The notes under the pieces: generated by a model
Seen by the model: the letters and a program-made list of their open reading frames with translations, nothing else
The model's database searches: none
What the model was told of the DNA's origin: nothing
Part shown: positions 1 through 8,513 of the stretch, piece after piece
Position numbering within the stretch: the first letter of the stretch is position 1
Layout: each line of letters begins with the position of its first letter
Assembly: GCA_009741485.1 (NCBI GenBank)
Contig: CM019227.1
Location: 12,795,655-12,859,654, forward strand
DNA from: Malurus cyaneus samueli
Lineage: Eukaryota; Chordata; Aves; Passeriformes; Maluridae
Direction of reading: 5' to 3'
Length of the DNA stretch: 64,000 nt
Translations under genes and position numbers: made by a program

Positions 1-286
1 AGTCTAGCTCATCCATCACCTACCTCTAGTGTCCCCTCGCCTCCCTGGGGCCTCAGAACGCTCCTGTGCTCGGATTTCCCCCTCAGCACCTCTAGACCCT
101 GCCCGCGGCCACCGCTTGCACCGCCGGGGCTGTCCGAAAAAAAAAAAAAAAAGGAAAAAAAGGGTAAAGCCAGACGTAGTCGGGTAGAAGAGCAAGGTCG
201 AAGAGCATCCCCAGAGGCGGGGAGGGGAGCCCGCGGGACGCTTTACAGAGTCGGTGCTCCTGCTGGCTCAGGGCCACCACTCTTTG

Positions 287-302
287 GGAAAGCGAAAGTG
301 AA
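287..302 (+). promoter_or_regulatory. SOCS1: IRF element (IRF-E/ISRE-like) in the SOCS1 promoter
   Basis: The sequence GGAAAGCGAAAGTGAA is a tandem GAAANN array that fits the interferon regulatory factor consensus (GAAA, two bases, GAAA). It lies about 70 bp upstream of a TATA-like box and 13 bp before a GAS site. Mammalian SOCS1 is induced by interferon-gamma, and IRF-1 sites have been described in the mouse promoter, so an IRF element here fits the gene. Occupancy is inferred from sequence only. Confidence 0.75.
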
Positions 303-314
303 CAGACACATGTT

Positions 315-323
315 TTCCGAGAA
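315..323. promoter_or_regulatory. SOCS1: GAS element (STAT site) in the SOCS1 promoter
   Basis: TTCCGAGAA matches the palindromic STAT-dimer consensus TTCNNNGAA exactly. It sits just downstream of the IRF element and about 33 bp upstream of the TATA-like sequence. SOCS1 is a classical STAT-induced gene that feeds back on JAKs, so a promoter-proximal STAT site is expected. A 9-bp site can occur by chance; its position next to the IRF element raises confidence. Confidence 0.65.
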
Positions 324-355
324 GCGGGGGAGGAGCCGGGCCGGGCTCCGCCGCG

Positions 356-363
356 TTAAATAG
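356..363 (+). promoter_or_regulatory. SOCS1: TATA-like box of SOCS1
   Basis: TTAAATAG is an isolated AT-rich octamer inside very GC-rich DNA. It lies 33 bp after the GAS site and about 210 bp before the proposed exon 1 splice donor. If it is used, transcription would begin near 385-395. It is a non-canonical TATA box, and a CpG-island promoter could start at several places. Confidence 0.45.
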
Positions 364-387
364 AAAGCCGGGGCGATGCGCGGGCCC

Positions 388-576
388 AGAGCGCTGAAGG
401 TGCCGCTCACCAGCCCGCCCGCCCCGCGGCAGCCCCGGCTCGCCGCGGCGCCAGGCAGGGCCACCGCCGGAGGATGCTCGGCCGGCCGCCGGGGCCAGGA
501 CCAGGACTAGCAGCAGGACTGGGACTGGCAGCGTGGGCTGCGCTCCGGGGACGGCCCCCACCCGCGGCGCACCGAG
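388..576 (+). other. SOCS1: SOCS1 exon 1, non-coding (5' UTR); start inferred
   Basis: The 3' boundary rests on a strong splice donor, GAG|GTAAGG, with the GT at 577-578. The 5' boundary is only inferred, from a TATA-like box about 30 bp upstream. The exon is very GC-rich and carries one upstream ATG (474) whose frame crosses the splice. A short untranslated first exon joined to an exon holding the entire coding region is the known organisation of SOCS1 in mammals. Confidence 0.6.
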
Positions 577-2446
577 GTAAGGGAGGCTCTCAGTCCCGGG
601 GGTCTGCGCGACGTGCACCGAGAGGCTCGGGCAACGCAGCCAGATGAGCTCAGATTTCGGAGGAGCCCTGCCAGATGTGCAAGAGCGTGGTGGCTTCGGG
701 GGTCTTTGCCCTTTAAAAATATATTTTTTAAATAATATATTTTCTCCTCCCTTTTTGGCTCAATGACCGTGCTCAGACAGACCTGTCGTGCCTGCTGTAA
801 AATAGTGGGACAAGCATTCAGCGAACACTCAGCGGGTTGTGCAGGGCCCCGCGCCGGCTCTGGGAGTCGGGGCAGCCCCGGACCGGCAGAGCCCGCACGG
901 CCGCGGCTGCCGGGACCAGCCGGGCTGAGCCGGGACCCAGACTCCGCCGAAGACTCCGCTCCGCCGCTGTCGTGGCACCCTTGTCCCAGATCCCTGCCCT
1001 GGCTTTCAGGCTCTGAAGACTTGTGTCCCCTGTTTGCTCTGTGCGCTTTGGAAAGGCACTACAACCTCTCTCTTGGCTCCCTAGGGCTTCTGCTAGGGAG
1101 CCCTTCGATTTGTAGATTTCAGGCTTAATGCTAATTTCTCCCCAGGGTATCCTGAAATTGAAGTTTTAACTTTAAATACTGGGCGATAATCCTGGCTCAG
1201 TAATTGGAAAAACTGGCATCAGTTTCCTTCTGCTGTGGAAAGGAAGCCCAATGCTACTTTCAGCCTGTTACTTGCCAGCTTAAAGATTTTATAACCCTCG
1301 TAGCTGCTTGAGGAGGTAATATGACCTAAATGAAACCAAACATCAAGTTGTTAAATTTGCAGACAGGAATCCAGCGGCATGCTTTCTTTGAAATCCTCAT
1401 TAGCATGTTACTCTGAACTGTAAGAGGGCTGAGGGATTCATTTCTGAGAATCCTTCAAGGTTTCTCAACAAGCTGCTGCTGCAGATCTATATCTGACTAT
1501 AGGGATAAATCCTAAAATCTATGCTTGCCAGTAAGGTCAAGACAGCCAGCGGAGATGTATTGAACCACACTGTCAGAGGCAGACATTTCAGGCCAAACTC
1601 ATTCCTGGTGCTGCACTGCTAATTCCTTTGAAGTAACACGAGGGATGAATTTAGTCCCTCATGCTGAAAGATATATCAATAGGAAGCAATTTAGATTGGG
1701 CCACTTAAAGTGCATGTAATACAAAAAAGAGAGAGAGACTGCGGAGTAATGCTTTAAGGGTTCACAGAGGTTGATTTGTATAAGCTAGTAGGTTGTAGCA
1801 TTGCTGTCCCAAGGGAAACTTGGGGGAATGGGAAATTGCCTTTTATGGCTCAGCCTCAGGTTAACAGGACAGAGGAGAGAAGTTTTAGCATTACTGAGTA
1901 AATTGATCGTGTTACAGGCTGCCCCCCAAAGTTACACTTCAGTCATACAATGGCACCCCGCTTCACCCTCTTTCCCAATTATCTGGAAACACAGCCTTCA
2001 CCCACTCTTTCACACTATGCACCAAATGAAGACATTGTCTGCTGAGTTCTGACATCATAGTTGGGAAGGCAGAAAAATTGGTAATTCAGTTGTAAAACCT
2101 TATTGTTCTGCTCTCTAAAAACTGGGAATGGGAGAGGGTCAATTGAGGAGTCAATTGAGTTGCTAGGCCCTGAAAGGGGCTCACAGCAGGGAAACTGTAT
2201 TATCTTCTGCAGCTGTAAACGAGCCTTGCTAAATACTTTTGGTGCTTTGGATTTTACCACTGTGGTAGAGTGCTATTCTTGTCAGCAAGCGAGCAGTTGT
2301 TTGCCTGGTGTAAACTGGAAACTGAATATTTGATGATTTTATAATGGGTGGGAGGCGTATCAATGGAAGAATTGGTCATTCAGTGATTGCAGCCGCTTGG
2401 CCCCGGGGATCTCACATGGATCTCTCTCTTTGCCGTTTCAGAATAG
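474..2446 (+). other. SOCS1 upstream ORF 1 (35 codons, crosses the intron)
   Basis: An ATG at 474-476 with A at -3 opens 34 codons plus one base up to the exon end at 576. If exon 1 is spliced to 2442 the frame continues for one Glu codon and stops at TAG (2444-2446). The predicted peptide is rich in Gly, Pro, Ala, Leu and Arg, as expected of GC-rich leader DNA, and is probably not functional itself. It would lie in the 5' leader ahead of the SOCS1 start and could lower translation, as upstream ORFs do in mammalian SOCS1. It depends on the splice prediction. Confidence 0.5.
577..2441 (+). other. SOCS1: SOCS1 intron 1
   Basis: The intron starts with GTAAGG at 577 and ends with a pyrimidine tract and CAG at 2439-2441 (TCTCTCTCTTTGCCGTTTCAG). 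At 1865 bp it is moderate in length. It contains the downstream part of the CpG island and two consensus STAT sites (1384-1392 and 1442-1450), plus one TTCN4GAA motif (1623-1632). No other gene is seen in it. Short open frames at 763-1128 and 1801-2333 look like chance. Confidence 0.65.
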
Positions 2447-2482
2447 CTGCTGGAAGGCCGCCCTGCCGTAGCCGCTGACGCT

Positions 2483-2515
2483 ATGGAAGCCCGCATCCGC
2501 TGCTCTCGGCTGTAG
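2483..2515 (+). other. SOCS1 upstream ORF 2 (10 codons, ends 1 nt before the main start)
   Basis: ATG at 2483 has G at -3 and G at +4, a strong initiation context. It runs ten sense codons and ends at TAG (2513-2515). One base separates the stop from the SOCS1 ATG at 2517. This part of the 5' leader lies in the same exon as the coding region, so it does not depend on splicing. Ribosomes translating it would terminate on top of the main start, which is expected to throttle SOCS1 synthesis. Translational repression of SOCS1 by an upstream ORF is described in mammals. Confidence 0.7.
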
Positions 2516-2516
2516 G

Positions 2517-3140
2517 ATGGTAGCGCACAGCAAGGTGTCAGCAGATAATGCACTTGGAGCAGACCCAAGACGGCTTCTTGACCCTCCGGCACGGGATCGC
2601 TCACAGGCACGAGGCTTCCAGGGCCCCGGCCGGCCCGGCACTGTGCAGGCACAGGGCAACACTCACTTCCGAACCTTTCGCTCCCAGGCGGATTTCAGTA
2701 GCATCACTAGAGCCAGCAGCCTGCTGGATGCCTGTGGATTCTACTGGGGGCCTCTGACTGTCAGTGCTGCCCACGAGAAGCTGAAGTCTGAGCCCGAGGG
2801 CACCTTCCTCATCAGGGACAGCACACAAAAGAATTGCTTCTTTGCCATCAGTGTTAAGACTGCGACTGGGCCCACCAGTATCCGGATTAACTTCCAGACC
2901 GGGCGTTTCAGCCTGGATGGCAGCAAAGAGACGTTTGACTGTCTTTTTAAGCTGCTGGAACATTACCTGAGTTCCCCGAGGAAGGTACTGGTTACCCCCC
3001 TGCGCAAGGTTCGGGTGCAGCCGCTGCAGGAGCTCTGCCGGAAAAGCATCGTGAAGACTTTTGGAAGGGAGAACTTAAATCAGATCCCACTCAATCCTGT
3101 TTTAAAGGACTATCTGAAATCCTTCCCATTTCAGATATAA
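2517..3140 (+). CDS. SOCS1: Suppressor of cytokine signaling 1 (complete, single coding exon)
   Basis: This cytosolic feedback inhibitor binds and inhibits JAK kinases and recruits an Elongin B/C-Cullin5 ubiquitin ligase. The 207-residue length is close to the roughly 210 of mammalian SOCS1. Residues 1-48 are a variable N-terminus. The kinase inhibitory region follows at 49-60 ([12 protein letters not shown]), then the extended SH2 segment (about 61-74) and the SH2 domain (about 75-155), with the phosphotyrosine-binding Arg100 in FLIRDS. The SOCS box at about 167-207 has an Elongin-binding part ([11 protein letters not shown]) and a Cullin part ([11 protein letters not shown]), and the protein ends SFPFQI. 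The chosen start has A at -3 and G at +4 and gives the typical MVAHS N-terminus. The frame is intact. The N-terminus lacks the Ser-rich tract of the human protein. Identity is certain at family and paralogue level. Confidence 0.98.
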   Translation: MVAHSKVSADNALGADPRRLLDPPARDRSQARGFQGPGRPGTVQAQGNTHFRTFRSQADFSSITRASSLLDACGFYWGPLTVSAAHEKLKSEPEGTFLIRDSTQKNCFFAISVKTATGPTSIRINFQTGRFSLDGSKETFDCLFKLLEHYLSSPRKVLVTPLRKVRVQPLQELCRKSIVKTFGRENLNQIPLNPVLKDYLKSFPFQI

Positions 3141-3144
3141 GTGC

Positions 3145-3152
3145 AGCATTAA
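3145..3152 (+). promoter_or_regulatory. SOCS1: miR-155 8-mer target site in the SOCS1 3' UTR
   Basis: AGCATTAA is the full 8-mer complement of the miR-155 seed (bases 2-8 plus an A opposite base 1). It begins five bases after the stop codon. SOCS1 is one of the best established miR-155 targets in mammals, through a site in its 3' UTR. Presence of the match is seen directly; function here is inferred. Confidence 0.75.
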
Positions 3153-3379
3153 TTGTATAGGGACACGACAGAGATGTGTAAACAAATCCAGCTCCCTGGG
3201 TTTTTAAATATGTTTGACAGTGAGCAAACTTATTTTTGTAGCAATTTACTGTATTTTGCGATGGAACCTGAACACTTGACTTCTTATGTTTACAAAAACT
3301 GTTTGCACAAACCTGGGGTTTTAAAACCCTGGCATATTTTTTCTGCCAAGCAGAATATTTTATTATTTTATAATATTTT

Positions 3380-3399
3380 NNNNNNNNNNNNNNNNNNNN
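3380..3399. other. Assembly gap (20 N)
   Basis: Twenty undetermined bases lie in the SOCS1 3' UTR. The same 17-base AT-rich string stands immediately before (3363-3379) and immediately after (3400-3416) the gap. This suggests two contig ends that overlap and were joined with placeholder Ns. Confidence 0.97.
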
Positions 3400-3431
3400 T
3401 TATTTTATAATATTTTTTATGATATTAACAT

Positions 3432-3437
3432 AATAAA
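3432..3437 (+). terminator. SOCS1: Polyadenylation signal of SOCS1
   Basis: AATAAA is followed by a T-rich stretch (TTTATTGTGACAGTTTTT) that can serve as the downstream element. It lies about 295 bases after the stop codon, and no other AATAAA precedes it in the 3' UTR. Confidence 0.7.
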
Positions 3438-3460
3438 CTTTATTGTGACAGTTTTTAAAA

Positions 3461-6400
3461 AAAATAGCACCTCTGTTTTTACTTTTAAAGGCTGTCCTGC
3501 TGACAGACTAACTGCTTAACTGAGTGTGTAAGTGCAGACAGGTCTCCACGTGGTCCTGCTTCTTTGTCCTACCAAATTAGTCTGTCTTACTGCTAATCCA
3601 GTAGGCTGAGGATTCCTGCCTGCAAAAGCCTACAATAGAAAGGTGCAAGGAAGTAGAAAATGTACTCAGGATCCATCTGCCCAGGAATCCATCTCTCTCC
3701 TAAATCCATGAGAGCAGGGAAAATGTATTAAGTGTTGCATAGTTTTTGATAGAGTACATCGAACCCTTGGCTGAGCAAACTGCACCAACTCGGGTTTGCC
3801 TTATTTCTCTTGAAAGGTAAAAAGCCCTAAGCTAGAAGGGATTGCTGTCTGACATAATCAAACCCCATGAACCTTGGTGGGGGGAAAAAATGTTCAGAAA
3901 TGCTCTTCACACACTTTAAAAGTCTGTGAATGCTGGTATCATTGTGCATTGGGGAAAGGATAGCTTAATTCTCTTTAAAAATTGCCATACACAAAAGGAC
4001 AAAAGTACAGACATCCCTTGACCTAAAAAAGATGTTTCTCATTCTAAATTCCTCCTGATCTACAGAGCACAGATCTGACACGTTAAAAGAGTCTATGACT
4101 TAGCTCCATGACTTGAGCATGTCTCTACATTTGCAGCTGTAATTTCTAGAGGCTAAACTGCATTCAGAGAAAGTTCAACTAGATTAGATTCTTCTGTTTC
4201 CATCTGCTCATGAAACACAAAAACAGTGTCCCCAGAACTGCAACTGCGAATGACTTGAGATGCTGATTTGGAAAAGGTCACCTGCATTATGAGAAAGTGA
4301 TTCTCCCCTCCCCCAAGCATTTCCTGAAATCCATGAAAAGCTAGCTTAGAAAACCAGCTGAACCAAATCACTTCAAAGAAGGCAGAGAGCCTTTCACAGA
4401 AATGTTCTCTATCAGCCTAGATCTACAGTGCTTACAGGAATTGCCAGCAGTAAATGAAGTCATCTTCAGGGTTTGGGAGATAAAAGGTCTCTCCCTCTAC
4501 TGTAATTCACATTCCTTTCAAAGATAAAGCCACTTTTAGAAAACACTCAGTGTATGTTCTCTAGTGATCCTTCCTGAATAATTTGTTTAACAGTTACCAA
4601 ATCAGCTCTTACCTCATTCATGTTTCTTTGGAATACGGGTTTCCTCCTCAAATATGACTAAGGATCAATGGATCAGTCATTGTGAAAAAAGGGAAAAAGA
4701 GCATACAGGCAGTATCTCATGAGTTTCTGGTGTGCTGCTTCCCTAAAAATGTTCTTTGTATTAGTCCTAAAACAGCAGACAGCATTTCTGCTTAATTCTA
4801 AAGCTGGAATTAGTTGCCAAATGGTGCATTTTCCTGCAGCAGCTGCAAGGATTTAAATTTGGGAAGTACTGAATGCTGTGCTATGCAGCAGATAGGAGAC
4901 TGGAGCAAAGCTACTGCCTGAATGTGAATAGCATTGTTAAATTGGAAGAAAAGTCATTGTAGGGTGAAGGCTGCCAAACTGGTTTGCTGTCAGCAGAGAT
5001 TGTTATCCCTTTCTCATATTTTTTTTCCCAGCTCCACACTAGCATCTTTTAACCCTTCACGCCCTAAACTAATTGCTCTTCCCTGCTATACAGAAGTGTC
5101 CACATGACAGCATTAGTGGTAGAAGAAGCACAATGAAACTTAGAAGGTTCTCTGCTTCCTCTGATAAAACCAAACAAAACTAGACCTAGATATACAATAA
5201 GGGGCTTCCCACTGAGAGGCGAGGAATGAAATGCGTAACAGTTGAGGCTATTTAATTTTCTTCCTGGCAGAAACAAACCTATTTCCTTTCTCTTTCTCCC
5301 ATTGCTTTAGAGTAAGTTCAGCAGAATTAAGCCATATGGTGCCTAAATACCTTCATTTTGTCTTTAATATTAAATGCAAATATGGGATAGTTTAGAAAAA
5401 AAAAATATAACCAAAACTATAAATAAGGACAGGAAGGTCAGAATTGTGTAAAATGTCTCTTAAGTAATGAAGAGACAAAGTTGACTTGTATTTTTAAATT
5501 ACATTATCTTCACCTGCCTTATTTTTCTTCCCCTTCCTTTCCTTCTCTATTTCTCTGTCTCCCCAGCATACAACACAGTGGCCAGGCAGACCCTCCTTCT
5601 AGTAAGTTGCTCCAAAGCAACAAGAAAATCGGAATCACAATTTGTGTGTTCATAATGTCACTGTGACTTTCCTTCTGTAAGAGCAAATGAAGAGCTCTCT
5701 AAAATGTCTGCTTACCTGTGTACACCGATTTAAGGGTGGTGCCACATCTAAGGGCCGCAGAAGGAATCTTCTGAAGATTTCTGTGATAATTTCAGTTGCA
5801 AAATCTCTCATCCTCGGTTTTAATAAAGCACCAGCAGGGTTGAATAGGGAATTTGCAGTACTCTGCACCTAAAGCAATAGAAACAGGTACAGATTTTAAT
5901 CCCTCCTGCTAAGTAGTACATGAAGAGTGGTGATTCCAGTTGCTTCCCCTCTTGACCAGCTCTCTTCTCTGACCTTTTGATTGTGGCTGAAAAGTGAAGT
6001 AAACAGTCAAGCTGTTTAAGATCTATGGGAGAGTCTGAGCCATGCTCAGGAGCGCAGCAAAGCCACATTTCTGAAGAGGCTGCAATCTTTATAGTCAGTG
6101 GGGAAGGGAGAACTTTAAAATAACATTTTAGCCATTTGCAGCGTGGCTGTGTCCCCCACAGGACCCCGTGTCCCCAGAGCAGCAGGGTGGGCTCTGAGCA
6201 GGGCCTGCTCCTGCTCTGGGACTGCACAGGCCACAGGACTGAGGCCTTCCCGACTTTCACACCAAAACATAACTTCTTTCAGACCACGTTAATTTACACA
6301 CAATGCAGCAGCTGTAAAACACTTGCTAATGAGCACAGACAATTAATAGACCTGTAGATGTTCAGAAAGCTGTTTATTTAATCCGTGGAGAGGTACAGAA

Positions 6401-8478
6401 TGCTCAGGAGGAGGAGCTTGTTGAGGCTGTGGTCACACTAATTCTGTTATGATTGAAGTCATTTACAAGAAGTGAGCCTTCAGCCGCAGTCAGCACTGAT
6501 GCTATTTTCAACAGACAAGAAAAAAATGTGTCCCCCAGGGCAACATGCTGCCCGTATCTAGCCATCAATACCCTTCACCCAGCTCCTCCTGAATCCTGTG
6601 CTGAACAGCACATCTACTCCTGAACCTCCTCCTCAGAGCTCAGCCTCAGGCTGTCATTCAGGCCCTGACTCTCCTGCCACCCTGTGAGGCCAACAGTTGT
6701 GTGAGCAATGCATTTATTCATTGATTCCACTCATTTGAGACAAAGGCAGAGTAACAGGGAGCTAATTTGGACTCTACTTGTGCAAAGTGGTAAGCTAACA
6801 ACTGCCTGTGCCATAGGTTTCCAGGAAGTTTATCCTAATTGCCACAAAGTGCCATTCAAGGCTTTTCATTACCTCTGACTTGTCTGCTGTCATACTTCTG
6901 CATACCTCAGATCCTGTCACTGTATCTGTAGTTTTCCTCCACAGCTGTTTCCAGTACAGCAGCCAAATTTGCAACACCCTGGTCAGATTTGCTCCTTGTG
7001 TCACCATGGAATAACAGAAACATGGGCCAGCAGGAAGTCTAAAGAGAAGCCCACTTCTCCCACGCAAACCACTGCTCAAGCAGGGCAAAGCAGCAAAGGC
7101 CAAAGAGCCAGAATATAAACTTCTGACTGACAGATGGCTGAGTTAGCCACATGCCAGAAGTATTTTCCTTATTTCTTCAGCTCAGTGACATGTTCTGGAT
7201 GTATCTATTGAAAACAAGAATGATTGTGCAAAGCAAAACAATTACTCTATAGTCTTCAGCTATGAGACGAGCAGATACACTGTGAAAATGGAATATCAGC
7301 CAAACAGAATAAAGCAAATAACTAACTGTGCCATAAGCCCCACTTCCCCAGCTTCTTTCATTCTATTCTTCTTCATAATTTTAGCAAGGCAAAGTAGGAT
7401 CACCTTTCTGTTGCCATTTTGGTCTAAGTTACTCTTAATTTCAGTTATTCTTTGTAGCTCCCAGCCATGTAGAAGAATGGTAAATCTGGTCACCACTCTT
7501 AAAGAGATATAGAGTATGCTGTGGAGCCATTATTTCTCTTGGTAAATCTATTCTAGTCACAACATTTACACATATTGGGGGGAAAAAAGAAATATTGACC
7601 ATATTCAGTGGCAGGCTTATCATATCAGAATATCCAAACAGTAAAATTTTATCTACACTGAAATCAGTTTCCAGGGGAAAGACTGACTTTTCTCCAGACA
7701 GTTTTATTAAATAACAGTAAGTACCTTTTAAAAATTAAATGCAAGAGCTATGATTGCATCACAAAGATTTCTTGATAGAGCTCCAACAAACTTGCAGGCT
7801 GAGGGTGCTCAGTTTTGATGCTGTGTGTACACAGAGTTGTGTGCAATTTCCTACCCCCATTCCTTGCAGCTCAGCAGAGTATTTGCAAATCTCCCCCATG
7901 CTCTTCAAACTGAAACTGGTAACTGTGTTACATTTTCACCCTAACCAAACTTTCCCCAAATCAACTTCCCTACAGCAGAAACCAATTATTACTGGAATTT
8001 GAGTCAGACTGAACTTTCAGGCTGAGATTTTAGGTGTCCTCTCTGGGATCTGAACAACTTCTGGTTCCCAGACTGAGCACTGAAAACAGAAGCGAACAGA
8101 AAATATTGTCCCCAAAATGTTACAACACAGACTCGGCAGAAGCTTACAGATTTTGTAACACTCAGTGTAACAGTCTCAGTTGTTTTCTTCTTGACCTGCC
8201 TGCGTACCATCACTGTTCTGACAGTCTAGAGAGATCTGGAGATGGAGTTGGTGTACCCTAGAGACTCATTAAACTGTAGTAGGGTAGTCATTATGTCTAA
8301 CATTATCATCAGGATGAATTTGGGAGATACTCTGCCCAGATAAAAAACAATAAATCTTGCTAGACCCCTCTGGCATCTATTCTCCATACAAAGTCTGTTC
8401 GCAAATAGTTTTGACAAATGGTTCAGAAATTAATTTGTTTTCTGTCCCACTTGCTCTCACCAGGTAAGTTGTTCACAC
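3461..8478. other. Intergenic, no gene seen
   Basis: AT-rich DNA downstream of SOCS1. The open frames here are short (at most 146 codons, minus strand 5820-6260), overlap one another on both strands and resemble no protein family I know. No tRNA, rRNA, CRISPR-like array or intact transposon was recognised. Distal SOCS1 enhancers could lie here, but nothing in the sequence singles one out by eye. Confidence 0.6.
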
Positions 8479-8513
8479 CAGCTAATTTAAACAGCTAATT
8501 TAAACAGCTAATT
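8479..8513. repeat. Short tandem repeat, 13-bp unit, 2.7 copies
   Basis: The unit CAGCTAATTTAAA occurs at 8479-8491 and 8492-8504, with a partial third copy at 8505-8513. The copies are identical, so the expansion is recent or the repeat slips easily. Confidence 0.85.

Larger units (their letters stand above)
200..970. promoter_or_regulatory. SOCS1: CpG-rich island over the SOCS1 promoter, exon 1 and start of intron 1
   Basis: This stretch is visibly GC- and CpG-dense, especially about 321-660 and 840-975, while the rest of the window is AT-rich. CpG islands mark many vertebrate promoters, and this one covers the proposed SOCS1 start site and first exon. The density keeps several frames free of stops, including 121 codons at 763-1128. 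That frame lies inside the proposed intron, resembles no family I know, and is treated as chance. Boundaries are judged by eye. Confidence 0.75.
3141..3457 (+). other. SOCS1: SOCS1 3' UTR (with assembly gap)
   Basis: The untranslated tail runs from the TAA at 3138-3140 to just past the AATAAA at 3432-3437. It is AT-rich and holds one ATTTA pentamer (3244-3248), a miR-155 seed match at its very start, and a run of 20 N at 3380-3399. The cleavage point is estimated at 15-20 bases after the signal. Its true length is uncertain because of the gap. Confidence 0.7.

Noticed and set aside
71..81. NF-kappaB-like site GGATTTCCCC upstream of SOCS1
   Set aside because: It departs from the consensus at a key half-site base and lies far upstream of the main promoter module.
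763..1128. 121-codon plus-strand open frame in the SOCS1 CpG island
   Set aside because: It lies inside the proposed intron. GC-rich DNA has few stop codons, and the Pro/Gly/Arg/Ser-rich peptide is typical of that bias.
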